Source of the DNA: Candidatus Ribeiella danica
GTDB taxonomy: Bacteria; Chloroflexota; Chloroflexia; Chloroflexales; Roseiflexaceae
Assembly: GCA_016717335.1 (NCBI GenBank)
Contig: JADKFS010000001.1
Span: forward strand, 2,170,001 to 2,234,000
Length of the DNA: 64,000 bases
Reading direction: 5' to 3'
Of this stretch, positions 42,004-50,929 are shown one piece after another. The position numbers and the translations under genes were made by a program. The stretch's first letter is position 1, and each line of letters opens with the position of its first letter. The notes below the pieces were generated by a model. The model did no database searches and was not told the DNA's origin. It saw only the letters and a list, made by a program, of their open reading frames with translations.

Positions 42004-43228
42004 GCGGGAGCAGGGCGGCGCGACGGGCCGGGTAGAAGCCGAAGCCGATCCCGATGCCGGAGGCAAACACCAGCGCCAGGCCGACCGCCGTCCACGAGAT
42101 CGTCGTGGCGAAGCCGGCGGCCAGGCCCGCCAGCAGCACGAGGCCAATCGCGAAGCTGACGCCGATCGCGCCGCCGACCAGGCTGATCGCCACCGCCTCC
42201 AGCACGAACTGGCCGAGCACGTCGCCGTCGGTCGCGCCCAGCGCCTTGCGCACCCCGATCTCGCGCGTGCGCTCGGTGACGGCGACCAGCATGATGTTCA
42301 TGATGCCGATGCCGCCCACCACCAGGCTGATGCCGGCGACCAGCGCGATGAAGCCGGTGATCGCGCCGTTGATGCCGGCCAGCACGCCCAGCGCCTGGGT
42401 CGGCAGGTTCAGCCGGAAGTCGTCGATCGCGCCGGCGGCGACGCCGCGCTCGCCGCGCAGCGCCGCGCTGATCAGGCTCTCGGCGCGCGCGACATCCTTC
42501 TCGCTCTGCAGGCCGAGCAAGATGCTGGTCATCTTCGTGCCGCGGCCGGGCAGGTCGAGGTCGCCGACCAGCCGCAGCCGCACCGAGCTGACCGGCGCGA
42601 ACACGCGCTGGTCGGTGGAGAACGGCCCGCCGTTCTCCTTGAGGATGCCGACGATCTCGAGCGTCTGGCCGTTGATGTCGAGCGTCTTCCCGATCGCCGA
42701 CGCGAGCGCGGCCGGGTTTTCGCCGAAGAGGTCTTTGGCCACCAGATGGCCCAGCACGCCCACGCGCGCGCGGCCCAGCTCGTCGGCGTCGGTGATGAAG
42801 CGGCCGTAGGCCACCGGCGTGCGCTGGACATCTTTGTAGCCGGCGCTAGTGCCGACCAGGGTGGTCTGCACGGCGGTGGTGCCGGCGCGCACCTCGGTGG
42901 GCACGGCGATCTCGGGCACGATCAGGCGGAACAGATCCGGCCGCTGCACCACCAGGCCCTCGAGCGTGCGGTAGTCCTGGATCGAGAGCAGGCCGTAGCC
43001 GGACACATCGCGCGCGCCGCGGGCTTTCGGGTCGCCCGGCAGCACGGCGATGCGGCGCGTGCCCAGGTCGATGAACTGCTCGAAGACCTGGCCCTGCACG
43101 GCGTTGCCGAGCGAGAGCACGGCCACCAGCGTCGCCGCGCCGATGATGATGCCGAGCATCGTCAGCAGCGAGCGGAACTTGTTGGCCCGCAGGCTGTCCA
43201 GGGCCATGAGAAGTTGCTCTTTGAACAT
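41978..43228 (-). CDS. MacB-like ABC transporter permease
   Basis: A 416-residue permease of the FtsX/MacB superfamily. A first transmembrane helix follows the start (SLLTMLGIIIGAATLVAVLS). A large periplasmic or extracellular domain spans residues 45-285, then three C-terminal helices, with the signature GGIGIMNIMLVAVTERTREI. ATG 43228 follows GGAGAA (43233-43238); upstream in-frame sequence is repeat-derived and omitted. It belongs to a tetR-hlyD-ATPase-permease efflux operon. Its 3' end is tandemly duplicated downstream. The substrate is not evident; macrolide- or peptide-like exporters are the nearest characterised type. Confidence 0.9.
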   Translation of the reverse strand: MFKEQLLMALDSLRANKFRSLLTMLGIIIGAATLVAVLSLGNAVQGQVFEQFIDLGTRRIAVLPGDPKARGARDVSGYGLLSIQDYRTLEGLVVQRPDLFRLIVPEIAVPTEVRAGTTAVQTTLVGTSAGYKDVQRTPVAYGRFITDADELGRARVGVLGHLVAKDLFGENPAALASAIGKTLDINGQTLEIVGILKENGGPFSTDQRVFAPVSSVRLRLVGDLDLPGRGTKMTSILLGLQSEKDVARAESLISAALRGERGVAAGAIDDFRLNLPTQALGVLAGINGAITGFIALVAGISLVVGGIGIMNIMLVAVTERTREIGVRKALGATDGDVLGQFVLEAVAISLVGGAIGVSFAIGLVLLAGLAAGFATTISWTAVGLALVFASGIGIGFGFYPARRAALLPPIAALRYE

Positions 43229-43270
43229 AGTGATTCTCCAAGAAGTCAGTGGATTGGGCACTGAAAGCGT

Positions 43271-43423
43271 ACTAGTACAAGGTTCCGGACGTTCGTGTCG
43301 GGTTTGGGCTGCCACGATCGGTTCCGCGGTTCTGCAGTTCCGTGGCCACAGAACCGCAGAACCACAGAACCGCAGAACCAACTGGCGACAACCAGCAACG
43401 AACTTCTGGAAAGCTGTACTAGT
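43271..43423. mobile_element. MITE-like element, copy 1
   Basis: 153 bp bounded by ACTAGTACA at both ends in inverted orientation. The imperfect terminal repeats read ACTAGTACAAGGTTCCGGAC and ACTAGTACAGCTTTCCAGAA. The interior is a palindrome of CAGAACCG-type units. No coding capacity. It lies between the ATPase and permease genes. Copies 2 and 3 are at 48179 and 60626. Confidence 0.75.
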
Positions 43424-43505
43424 GGGTCGCTTGTTTTGAATGTTGCCATGCGCGTGAAGCGTGAACCGTGAACCGTGAACCGTGAAACGACAATCTGCAA
43501 TTGCG

Positions 43506-44327
43506 CTAGGCCGCCTTGGGAAGCTCGCCGCGCAGCACCGGGACAAGATCTGCTGACTTCTGGCTTCTGGCTCCTGGTAGCTCAAGGTTGTAGTACTCGC
43601 TCAGCACGTCCTGGCTGATCCGGCCGTCGCGCAGGCCGATCACGCGGTCCATCTGCCGGCCGATCTCCGGGTCGTGCGTGACGATCACGATCGTCAGGCC
43701 GTGCTCGCGGTTCAGCGCGCGGAACAGCTCCATGATCTCGGCGCCGGTGCGCGTGTCGAGCGCGCCGGTCGGCTCGTCGGCCAGGATCATGCTCGGGGTG
43801 CCGACCAGGGCGCGCGCCACGGCCACGCGCTGCTTCTGCCCGCCCGAAAGCTCGCTCGGCCGGTTGCTCAGCTTCGAGGCGAGCCCGACCGACTCCAGCG
43901 CGGCGCGGGCGCGCGCCTCGCGCTCGCGGCCGGGCACGCGCCCGTACACCAGCGGTAGCTCGACGTTCTTGAGCGCCGAGAGGCGCGGCAGCAGGTTAAA
44001 GCTCTGGAACACGAAGCCGATCTTGCTGTTGCGCGCGTGCGCCTGCTCCAGCCGGCCCAACCCGCCGACGTCCTGCCCATCCAGCCAGTAGCTGCCGCCG
44101 GTCGGCGCGTCGAGCAGGCCGATCAGCGTCATCAGCGTGCTCTTGCCGCTGCCCGACGGCCCCATGATCGCGACCATCTCGCCGCGCTGGATCTCGATCG
44201 ACACGTCGTCGAGCGCGCGGAAGGTCGAGGCGCCCGTGCTGAAGTCTTTCGTTATGCCCTGCATTCTCACGACCGGCTCGGTCACGTAGTCGGTGGCCGC
44301 CAGCGTCGGCATGTAGTCGGCGATCAT
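43506..44327 (-). CDS. MacB-like ABC transporter ATP-binding protein
   Basis: A 273-residue ATPase of the LolD/MacB type. Walker A GPSGSGKST, Q-loop GFVFQSFNLLPRLSALKNVE, signature ELSGGQKQRVAVARAL, Walker B MILADEPTGALD, and the switch His in VTHDPEIG. It energises the permease encoded downstream. The C-terminal residues after VLSEYYNLE are unusual: GARSQKSADL is encoded by CTTCTGG/CTCCTGG heptamers (43556-43578), so part of the tail is repeat-derived. The gene lies 83 bp after the hlyD-like gene. Confidence 0.92.
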   Translation of the reverse strand: MIADYMPTLAATDYVTEPVVRMQGITKDFSTGASTFRALDDVSIEIQRGEMVAIMGPSGSGKSTLMTLIGLLDAPTGGSYWLDGQDVGGLGRLEQAHARNSKIGFVFQSFNLLPRLSALKNVELPLVYGRVPGREREARARAALESVGLASKLSNRPSELSGGQKQRVAVARALVGTPSMILADEPTGALDTRTGAEIMELFRALNREHGLTIVIVTHDPEIGRQMDRVIGLRDGRISQDVLSEYYNLELPGARSQKSADLVPVLRGELPKAA

Positions 44328-44410
44328 GTTCTCTCTCCTCTATGTTGCAGCGTTGGCGCGTTGGCGCGTTCGCACATTGGAACGTTGGAACGTTCGCACG
44401 TCCCAATGGT

Positions 44411-46171
44411 TTACTTCACCAGCACCTGCTGGCCGTCGCTCAGGCCGCCGCGGATCTCGATCTGGTCGCCGGCGCGCAGGCCGATCTCGACCGGCTGGGT
44501 CGTGACCTGCGGCTTGCCGTCCTTGTCGGTCGTGACGAGGCTGACGACGGTGGCGCCATTCTCGCTGCGCACGGCCTGGGCCGGCACGGACAGGGCGCTG
44601 TCGCGCCGGTCGGTGATGATGCTTGCGCTGGCGGTCATTCCCGGCTTGATCGGCCGGTCGCCCGGCTCGATCTCGATCGTCACCTGGTAGGCCGTGACGC
44701 TCTTGTCCAGCTCGGACTGCGGGGCGATCCGGCGGATCGTGCCCGTGAGCGCGGGCGCGCCGAGCGCGTCCAGCAGCACCTCCACCGACTGGCCGACCGC
44801 GACGCGCGCCACGTCGACCTCGTCGACCGTGACCTTGACCTGGTAGCGGCTGGTATCGAGCAGCGTGACCGGCGCCTGCTGGCCGATCTGCTCGCCCGGC
44901 GCGACGCTGACCACCGCGACGGTGCCGGCGAACGGCGCTCGCAGGATGGCCTCGTCGAGCTTGACGCGGGCCTGCTCGAGCTGGGCCTCGGCCTGGGCGA
45001 CCTTCGCCTCGGCGCGGGCGAGATCGCTGGTCCTGGGGTTGGCGAGCAGCTCGCCGAGCTGGGCCTGCGCGGCGGCCAGGTTGCCCTGCTGTGCCTCGAG
45101 CGCGCCCTGGCGCTGCGCGCCGGTGATCTGCGCGAGGCGCGCCTCGGCTGTGGCGAGCTGCGCGCGGGCGGCGGCCAGGTCTTCGGCGTTCGGCTTGAGC
45201 AGCGTGTCGAGCGCGGCCTGGGCCTGCGCGAGCTTGGCCTCGGCGTCGGCCAGGCCGGCGATCTCGCTCTGCCTGGCGGCCTGGTAATCGACGGTCGCCT
45301 GGGCGAGTAGCCTGTCGGCGTCCTGCATCGCGCGCTCGGCGGTCGCGGCGGCGTTGACGTAGCCCTCGCGGGCCGAGTCGGTCAGCCGCCCGCCGGTGCG
45401 CGGGTCGCGGTCGTCGTCGATCGCGCGCTGCTTGTCGCGCAGCGCCTGTGCGTAGGTCGCCTGGGCGTCGCGCAGCTCGTTGGCGCGGATCTCGACGGTG
45501 CGGTTAGCCTGCTCCTTGGCGGCCGAGAGCGCGCTGCGCTGGCGGTCCAGGTTCGCGCGCGCCTCGGCGAGAGACGCCTGCGAGCGGGCCAGCGCGTCGC
45601 CGTTCGGCGTGCCCTCAAGCGTGGCTAGCACAGCATGGGCCTGGTCGACCTGGGCGCGTGCGGCGCGCAGGTCGGCGGACGTGACGCCGCCCTCGGTCTG
45701 GCGCAGCGCGCCCTGCGCGGCGGCAACCTGGGCGCGAGCCGCGGCGACCTGCTCGGGCGTCGCGCCGTCCTTGAGGCCCTGCAGGTCGGCCTGGGCCTGC
45801 GCGAGCACCGCCTCGGCGGCGGTTACCTCGGCGGCGAGCCGGCGCGTGTCCAGGCGCAGCAGCTCGGCGCCCTGTGCCACCACGTCGCCCTCGGCGACCA
45901 GCACCTGGCTGACGCGGCCGGTCGCGCCGCCGAATGACAGCTCGGCCTGCTGGCGCGGCTCGACCTTACCGGTGGCCGCGATGCTCGCGACCAGCGGCCC
46001 GCGCGCGACGGGGGCGATCGTGCCGCCCTGCAGCGGGTCGGCCGCGCGGAATGTGGTGGCGCGCAGCACCAGGGTGACCACCAGGGCGATCACCAGCAGC
46101 GCCGCGGCGATCACCGGCAGCGGCGGGCGCCTGAGCAGCCCGCGAAAACGTGATTGAGAGAGCGTTGTCAT
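44411..46171 (-). CDS. HlyD/MacA-type membrane fusion protein
   Basis: A 586-residue efflux adaptor. A membrane anchor lies at residues 18-40 (LPVIAAALLVIALVVTLVLR). The first lipoyl half-motif is VASIAATGKVEPRQQAELSF. A very long alpha-helical hairpin rich in AEAxLAQAQA heptads spans about 120-380. The second lipoyl half contains APFAGTVAVVSVAPGEQIGQ, and beta-barrel and membrane-proximal domains include VDEVDVARVAVGQSVEV and KPGMTASASI. Start and upstream tetR stop overlap by 4 nt. In a phylum often lacking a canonical outer membrane, such adaptors reach across a thick envelope; this is inference. Confidence 0.9.
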   Translation of the reverse strand: MTTLSQSRFRGLLRRPPLPVIAAALLVIALVVTLVLRATTFRAADPLQGGTIAPVARGPLVASIAATGKVEPRQQAELSFGGATGRVSQVLVAEGDVVAQGAELLRLDTRRLAAEVTAAEAVLAQAQADLQGLKDGATPEQVAAARAQVAAAQGALRQTEGGVTSADLRAARAQVDQAHAVLATLEGTPNGDALARSQASLAEARANLDRQRSALSAAKEQANRTVEIRANELRDAQATYAQALRDKQRAIDDDRDPRTGGRLTDSAREGYVNAAATAERAMQDADRLLAQATVDYQAARQSEIAGLADAEAKLAQAQAALDTLLKPNAEDLAAARAQLATAEARLAQITGAQRQGALEAQQGNLAAAQAQLGELLANPRTSDLARAEAKVAQAEAQLEQARVKLDEAILRAPFAGTVAVVSVAPGEQIGQQAPVTLLDTSRYQVKVTVDEVDVARVAVGQSVEVLLDALGAPALTGTIRRIAPQSELDKSVTAYQVTIEIEPGDRPIKPGMTASASIITDRRDSALSVPAQAVRSENGATVVSLVTTDKDGKPQVTTQPVEIGLRAGDQIEIRGGLSDGQQVLVK

Positions 46172-46830
46172 CGTAAATCTCCTACCTTCTCGAAACCGGA
46201 CACGCCGTGAAGAAACAATCCGACCACCGCAGCGGGCGCGAAAACCGCCGGGCGCAGCTGGCCGCTCTCGCGCGGCATCCCGATGTTATCGAGCTGGCCG
46301 GTGATGCCGTGGAACGCCTCCATCAGGCCAAGAAACAGCATCGTCAGCTCGGCGGCGGAGTGGCCCGCCATGTCGCCGCGGTCGAGCCCCTGCTGCATGA
46401 CCTGCTGGACCGGCGCGAACAGGTGCTGGTGGAACGCCGCGCCCAGGCGCGCCTGGCCGGCCGGCGAGAGATGCTCGTGCATCTCGTGGCGCAGCATGCG
46501 CATATCGCCGTCGTTGGCGTTGAGCAGCGCCGCGGCCAGCCCCGCGAGCTGCGCGTCGATCGTCGGCTGGCCGGCGACGGCCGCTTCGAGCGTGGCGTGT
46601 GTGTCGAGCAGCCGCTGGAGCGCCATCTGCACGAACAGCTCTTCCTTGTCGCGAAAGTAGTAGTACAGCGTCGGCTTGGTCACCTCGGCGGCCTTGACGA
46701 TATCGTTGATCGACACGGCGCGGTAGCCGAGCTGCATAAACAGGTGCGCGGCGGTGCTGAGAATCTTGGCCGCGGTCGGGTTGTAGCTAGATTGAGCTGT
46801 CGTGTAATCAGTCATATTCGTGCGTTGCAC
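46168..46830 (-). CDS. TetR family transcriptional regulator
   Basis: A 220-residue regulator. The N-terminal DNA-binding domain lies at residues 18-65 (KILSTAAHLFMQLGYRAVSI, VTKPTLYYYFRDKEEL), and the C-terminal half is a helical ligand domain (MLRHEMHEHLSPAGQ). GTG 46830 gives the longest form; ATG 46815 (MTDYTTAQSS) is an alternative. Its stop overlaps the hlyD-like start, so it is the first gene of the efflux operon and probably represses its own promoter at 46872-46900. The ligand is unknown. Confidence 0.9.
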   Translation of the reverse strand: MQRTNMTDYTTAQSSYNPTAAKILSTAAHLFMQLGYRAVSINDIVKAAEVTKPTLYYYFRDKEELFVQMALQRLLDTHATLEAAVAGQPTIDAQLAGLAAALLNANDGDMRMLRHEMHEHLSPAGQARLGAAFHQHLFAPVQQVMQQGLDRGDMAGHSAAELTMLFLGLMEAFHGITGQLDNIGMPRESGQLRPAVFAPAAVVGLFLHGVSGFEKVGDLR

Positions 46831-46871
46831 ATCTTTTGCGACGGAGCCTTTCTTACTGACCGGTATATAAG

Positions 46872-46900
46872 ACTATAGCATGATGTTCTTATTTTGTCAA
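46872..46900 (-). promoter_or_regulatory. Near-consensus promoter of the tetR-efflux operon
   Basis: On the minus strand: TTGACA (46900-46895), a 17-bp spacer and TATAGT (46877-46872), preceded by TGC. It is the strongest promoter in the window and lies in an AT-rich 90-bp stretch. An ACCGGT-centred imperfect palindrome just downstream (about 46850-46868) could be the TetR operator. Confidence 0.85.
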
Positions 46901-46928
46901 TACATTGAACAGTATTTGCATTGATTTT

Positions 46929-47070
46929 AGCCTCACTCCCCTCCCCCCTCTTCTCACGAAAGAGGGGGGATTCTTAACTGATGCCGAAGTTTCGGCTCCG
47001 CCGAAACTTCGGCATCAGCTAGCATGTACCCCCGCCCCTGGCAGGGGCGGGGGCAGGGGGTGGGGTCACC
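46929..47070. repeat. Composite palindromic element
   Basis: Left arm CCTCACTCCCCTCCCCCCTC with its hairpin, a perfect 18-bp central stem (46979-46996 with 47000-47017, loop TCC), then CCGCCCCTGGCAGGGGCGGG and the right arm GGGGTGGGGTCACC. It lies between the divergent efflux operon and the NERD-FHA gene. Confidence 0.8.
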
Positions 47071-47155
47071 ACAAGCAGCGCATCCTCAATCTTGACGCGC
47101 CCGCGCGCGCCCGCTATACTCTGTAGGTCCTCATGATCCAGCTTGGAGCTACGCC

Positions 47156-48172
47156 GTGTACCCGCAGATCTATATTGGCCAGAGCCCGGACTCGTCGGCG
47201 CGGCGGCGCGCGCTGCGGGCGCTGGCGCTCGACCTGCGCGCGCGCTTCCAGGGCGCCCGCGCGGCGGAGCCGACCACGCTGCTGCTGCACTTCGACCCCG
47301 GCGTGGGCATCGCCGAGCGTGCCGACCTGCTGCTGCTGCGCCCCGGCGCGGTGATCGTCGGCGCGCTGCGCGCCTACCGCGGCCCAATCGAGGCGCTGCC
47401 GGGCGGCCACTGGACCCACCGCGACACCGGCGAGCCGATCCGCGAGACGCGCGACCACACGCCGATCCAGCACATCCGGCTGCTGCGCGACGCCGTGCGC
47501 GACCGGCTCGAGCGGGCCGCCGCGGATCTGCCCGGCGCGCTAGGCCCCGGCGCGTTCGAGCGCACGATCGGCGCGCTGATCTGCGTGCCGGCGACCCACC
47601 CGGAGTCGCGGATCTCGCTGGACGTGAGCGACCACCGCCAGCAGCTGAAGGTGCTCGGCCTGGACGAACTGGCCGGGCTGGCGGGCATGGTACGCACGGG
47701 AGTCGAGCTCTCGCCCGAGGCTATGCGCGCGATCGCGGCCGAGCTGTTCGGCGGGCGGCTTTGGCACGATGGGACGCGCTTCACGTTCGAGCTGGCGCCG
47801 GCGCGCTTCCAGCTGCGGGTGCTGGCCGAGGGCGGGCGCGCCGAGCGGGTGCTGCCGCTGCTCGAAGGCGAGAGCGTGATCGGCCGGCGGCGCGCGCCCC
47901 AGCAGCACGAGCAGCGCCTGTCGCTCGGCGGCGACGAGCTGATCTCCGGCGACCACGCGCTGATCGCCTACGGCGACGACGACAGCGTCACGCTGCGCGA
48001 CAGCAGCAAGAACGGCACGTGGGTCACGCCGCCGGGCGGCGCCGAGGAGCGCGTGCGCGGCGAGCGCCCGATCGAGCCCGGCGCGCTGCTGCGCATGGGC
48101 GTGACGCGCATGCGGCTCGAGCGGGTCGAGACCTCAGAGGGCAGCGGGCCGCCGCTCGCGTCGGAGGCCTGA
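47156..48172 (+). CDS. NERD-FHA domain protein
   Basis: A 338-residue protein. Residues 25-150 resemble the NERD (nuclease-related) domain: DLLLLRPGAVIVGALRAYRG, GGHWTHRDTG and IQHIRLLRDAVRDRLE. Key acidic residues of active nucleases are not clearly kept (VGALRAY in place of VIELKAY), so catalysis is doubtful. Residues 235-325 are an FHA phosphopeptide-binding domain with IGRRR, GDHALIAYGD and the hallmark SSKNGTWV. GTG 47156 follows TTGGAG at 47143-47148, and a TATACT box lies at 47114-47119. No kinase or phosphatase is adjacent. The combination suggests recruitment to phosphorylated partners, possibly near DNA; this is inference. Confidence 0.75.
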   Translation: MYPQIYIGQSPDSSARRRALRALALDLRARFQGARAAEPTTLLLHFDPGVGIAERADLLLLRPGAVIVGALRAYRGPIEALPGGHWTHRDTGEPIRETRDHTPIQHIRLLRDAVRDRLERAAADLPGALGPGAFERTIGALICVPATHPESRISLDVSDHRQQLKVLGLDELAGLAGMVRTGVELSPEAMRAIAAELFGGRLWHDGTRFTFELAPARFQLRVLAEGGRAERVLPLLEGESVIGRRRAPQQHEQRLSLGGDELISGDHALIAYGDDDSVTLRDSSKNGTWVTPPGGAEERVRGERPIEPGALLRMGVTRMRLERVETSEGSGPPLASEA

Positions 48173-48178
48173 CTCCTG

Positions 48179-48323
48179 ACTAGTACAGCTTTCCAGAAGT
48201 TCGTTGCTGGTTGTCGCCAGTTGGTTCTGCGGTTCTGCGGTTCTGTGGCCACGGAACTGCAGAACCGCGGAACCGATCGTGGCAGCCCAAACCCGACACG
48301 AACGTCCGGAACCTTGTACTAGT
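48179..48323. mobile_element. MITE-like element, copy 2
   Basis: 145 bp, reverse orientation relative to copy 1, beginning ACTAGTACAGCTTTCCAGAA and ending CCGGAACCTTGTACTAGT. It follows the NERD-FHA stop by 6 bp. Confidence 0.75.
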
Positions 48324-48443
48324 ACAGCGTGGTAGAAATACCTACTGGATTGCAGCTGGCAGCCGGCAGTCGGCAGTCACGGTGAAATGTATACTGCGAA
48401 CTGCCTACTGAACCAGGCGGAGACTTCCGCCGAGGTGTACTTG
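48321..48443. repeat. Second MITE-like element adjoining copy 2
   Basis: Starts AGTACAGC, contains GCAGCCGGCAGTCGGCAGTC heptamers, and ends GGTGTACTTG. A relative of similar layout occurs at 60529-60627, also next to a copy of the first element. The interiors differ but the ends are similar. Confidence 0.5.
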
Positions 48444-48551
48444 TGATGCCATCCGTCTTACTGCCGACTGGCTCCTGCCGACTGGCCACTGCTATAGGCC
48501 CTCTGTGATCGCTGTGGCTCGATGTTTCCGCACCTTGCTGAAGGGGCACCA

Positions 48552-48965
48552 ATGAACTACTGGCTTCTGAAGACCGAGCCGGAGGCCTACGCCTACGCCG
48601 ACCTGGAGCGCGACCAGGCGACCGCGTGGGACGGGGTCAGCAACAACGCCGCGCTCATACACATCCGCAACATGCGGCCGGGCGACCTGGCGCTGATCTA
48701 CCACACCGGCGACGAGCGCCGCGCCGTCGGGCTGGCCGAGGTGACCAGCGCGCCCTACCCCGACCCCAAGCTCGACGACCCCAAGCTGGTGGTGGTCGAC
48801 GTCAGGCCGCTCCGCCCGCTCGGCCGGCCGGTGTCGCTCGCCGACGTCAAGGCCGACCCGGCGTTCGCCGACTTCGCGCTGGTGCGCCAGGGCCGCCTCT
48901 CGGTCGTGCCGGTGTCGCCCGAGCAGTGGCTGCGGCTGATGGCGATGGCGGGGGAGCCGGCGTGA
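48552..48965 (+). CDS. EVE domain protein
   Basis: A 137-residue single-domain protein of the EVE (PUA-like) superfamily: MNYWLLKTEPEAYAYADLER, WDGVSNNAALIHIRNMRPGD, AVGLAEVTS and a C-terminal FALVRQGRLSVVPVSPEQW. The domain binds modified bases such as 5-methylcytosine derivatives in DNA or modified RNA; the bacterial role is unsettled. ATG 48552 lies behind GAAGGGG. A CcrM-like DNA methyltransferase lies 2 kb downstream on the same strand, with a dehydrogenase in between, so a functional link is only speculative. Confidence 0.9.
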   Translation: MNYWLLKTEPEAYAYADLERDQATAWDGVSNNAALIHIRNMRPGDLALIYHTGDERRAVGLAEVTSAPYPDPKLDDPKLVVVDVRPLRPLGRPVSLADVKADPAFADFALVRQGRLSVVPVSPEQWLRLMAMAGEPA

Positions 48966-48975
48966 CGCCGTGGGC

Positions 48976-49150
48976 AGTGACAAGGTGACAAGGTGACGGT
49001 GGGGCTTGGGACTTGGGACTTGGGATGTGACCAGGTGACCAGGTGACAAGGTGACCAGATGACAAGATGACAAGATGACAAGATGACTTGAATCTGGTCT
49101 TTGGTCTTTGGTCTTTGGTCCATCGTCCTTGGTCTACCGACTACCGACTA
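48976..49150. repeat. Cluster of 7-9 bp tandem repeats
   Basis: Successive short arrays: GTGACAAG (9 bp spaced), ACTTGGG, GTGACCAG, TGACAAGA, TCTTTGG (three to four copies) and CTACCGA. It fills almost all of the gap between the EVE gene and the dehydrogenase promoter. Confidence 0.85.
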
Positions 49151-49164
49151 CTGACTGCGACCAA

Positions 49165-49173
49165 TGTTATAAT
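49165..49173 (+). promoter_or_regulatory. Extended -10 promoter of the dehydrogenase gene
   Basis: TGT plus TATAAT (49168-49173), about 80 bp upstream of the ATG at 49254. Confidence 0.55.
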
Positions 49174-49253
49174 GCACCCGGCTAGCACGGTGTCACGACA
49201 TTCCGGTGCTTCCGCTATGTGTATGTTGCAGGCAAGACGTAAGGAGGAGAGCG

Positions 49254-50804
49254 ATGGCGCTTCCTGAGTTTCACAACGAGCCATTTACCGATTTCAGCAA
49301 GCCCGAGAACGCTGCGGCGATGGAGCGGGCGCTCGCCGAGGTCCAGTCGCAGCTCGGCAAGACGTACCCGCTGATCATCGGCGGCGAGAAGATCTTGACC
49401 GGCAGCACGATCGATTCGATCAATCCGGCCAACCCCAACGAGGTGGTCGGGCGCGTGGCCAGCGCCACGGTCGAGCTGGCCGGCCGCGCGATCGACGTCG
49501 CGCACGCGACCTTCGAGAGCTGGCGCAAGGTGCCGGCCGAGCAGCGTGCCGACTACCTGTTCAAGGCCGCGGCCGAGCTGCGGCGGCGCAAGCTCGAGCT
49601 GGCCGCCTGGATGGTCTACGAGGTCAGCAAGAGCTGGGCGGAGGCCGACGGCGATGTCGCGGAGGCGATCGACTTCTGCGAGTACTACGGCCGCGAGATG
49701 CTGCGGCTGGCCGGCCCGCAGAAGCTGCACCCCATGCCCGGCGAGGACGACCAGCTGCGCTACGTGCCGCTCGGCGCCGGCGTAGCCATCCCGCCCTGGA
49801 ACTTCCCCTGCGCGATCATGGTCGGCCTGGTGGTGGCGCCGGTGGTGGCCGGCAACACGGTCGTGCTCAAGCCTGCCTCGACCTCGCCGATCATCGCGGC
49901 CAAGTTCATGGAGGTGCTCGAGACGGTCGGCCTGCCGCCGGGCGTGGCCAACTTCCTGCCCGGGCCGGGCGGCTCGGTCGGCGATACGCTGGTGGACCAC
50001 CCCAAGACCCGCTTCATCGGCTTCACCGGCTCGAAGGAGATCGGGCTGCGGATCTTCGAGCGCGCCGCGAAGGTGCACCCCGGCCAGCGCTGGCTCAAGC
50101 GCACCGTGCTGGAGATGGGCGGCAAGGATACGATCGTGGTCGACGAGACGGCCGACCTGGACGCCGCGGCGGAGGGGATCGTCGCATCGGCCTTCGGCTT
50201 CCAGGGCCAGAAGTGCTCGGCCTGCTCGCGCGTGGTGGCGGTCGAGGCGATCTACGACACGCTGCTGGCAAAGGTGGCCGAGCGCGCGCGCACGATCAGC
50301 GTCGGCGACCCGACCGACCGCAGCGCCCACATGGGCGCGGTGATCGACGCGAAGTCGCGCGATAAGATCAAGCAGTACATCGCGATCGGCAGCCAGGAGG
50401 GCCGGCTGCTGCTCGGCGGCGAGGTCCAGGAGCAGGGCGGCTACTTCGTGCCGCCGACGATCGTGGCCGATGTCGCGCCCGACTCGCGGCTCTCGCAGGA
50501 GGAAATTTTCGGGCCGGTGCTGGCGGCGATCAAGGCGAAGGACTTCGACGAGGCGCTGGAGATCGCCAACAACACCGAGTACGGCCTGACCGGCGGCCTG
50601 TACTCGCAGGACAAGGCCCGGCTCGCGCGCGTCCGCGAGGACTTCCACGTCGGCAACCTGTACCTCAACCGCAAGATCACCGGCGCGATGGTCGGCGCGC
50701 ACCCGTTCGGCGGCTTCAATATGTCGGGCACCGACTCGAAGACCGGCGGGCCGGACTACCTGCTGCTGTACCTGCAGGGCAAGAGCATCGCCGAGAAGGT
50801 GTAG
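49254..50804 (+). CDS. rocA: Delta-1-pyrroline-5-carboxylate dehydrogenase (L-glutamate gamma-semialdehyde dehydrogenase)
   Basis: Oxidises glutamate semialdehyde to glutamate with NAD in proline or arginine breakdown. The length of 516 residues and the N-terminus MALPEFHNEPFTDFSKPEN match the RocA-type enzyme. Motifs: IPPWNFPCAIMVG, VLKPASTSP, FTGSKEIG, the general base Glu in LEMGGKD, the nucleophile Cys in FGFQGQKCSACSRV, and EEIFGPVL. The ATG at 49254 follows AAGGAGGA at 49241-49248. An upstream in-frame start at 49206 lacks homology. proB and proA, the biosynthetic enzymes using the same intermediate, are 8 kb away. Proline dehydrogenase is not in the window. Confidence 0.93.
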   Translation: MALPEFHNEPFTDFSKPENAAAMERALAEVQSQLGKTYPLIIGGEKILTGSTIDSINPANPNEVVGRVASATVELAGRAIDVAHATFESWRKVPAEQRADYLFKAAAELRRRKLELAAWMVYEVSKSWAEADGDVAEAIDFCEYYGREMLRLAGPQKLHPMPGEDDQLRYVPLGAGVAIPPWNFPCAIMVGLVVAPVVAGNTVVLKPASTSPIIAAKFMEVLETVGLPPGVANFLPGPGGSVGDTLVDHPKTRFIGFTGSKEIGLRIFERAAKVHPGQRWLKRTVLEMGGKDTIVVDETADLDAAAEGIVASAFGFQGQKCSACSRVVAVEAIYDTLLAKVAERARTISVGDPTDRSAHMGAVIDAKSRDKIKQYIAIGSQEGRLLLGGEVQEQGGYFVPPTIVADVAPDSRLSQEEIFGPVLAAIKAKDFDEALEIANNTEYGLTGGLYSQDKARLARVREDFHVGNLYLNRKITGAMVGAHPFGGFNMSGTDSKTGGPDYLLLYLQGKSIAEKV

Positions 50805-50812
50805 CTTCCTGA

Positions 50813-50896
50813 CGAAGGACGAAGGACCAAAGACCAAAGCCTGGCACCATACGAGTGTATGCCAGTTTTCGTCTTTGGTCTTTCGTCTTTGGTCTA
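50813..50896. repeat. Inverted heptamer array after rocA
   Basis: GACGAAG/GACCAAA heptamers (50813-50840) face CTTTGGT/CTTTCGT heptamers (50871-50896), giving a long imperfect hairpin that may terminate rocA. Confidence 0.8.
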
Positions 50897-50929
50897 GCTC
50901 CAAAGCAAGCGTAGATCCTCATTTGACTC

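Noticed and set aside
49215..50903. A 562-codon minus-strand frame opposite rocA
   Set aside because: Shadow of the dehydrogenase gene.
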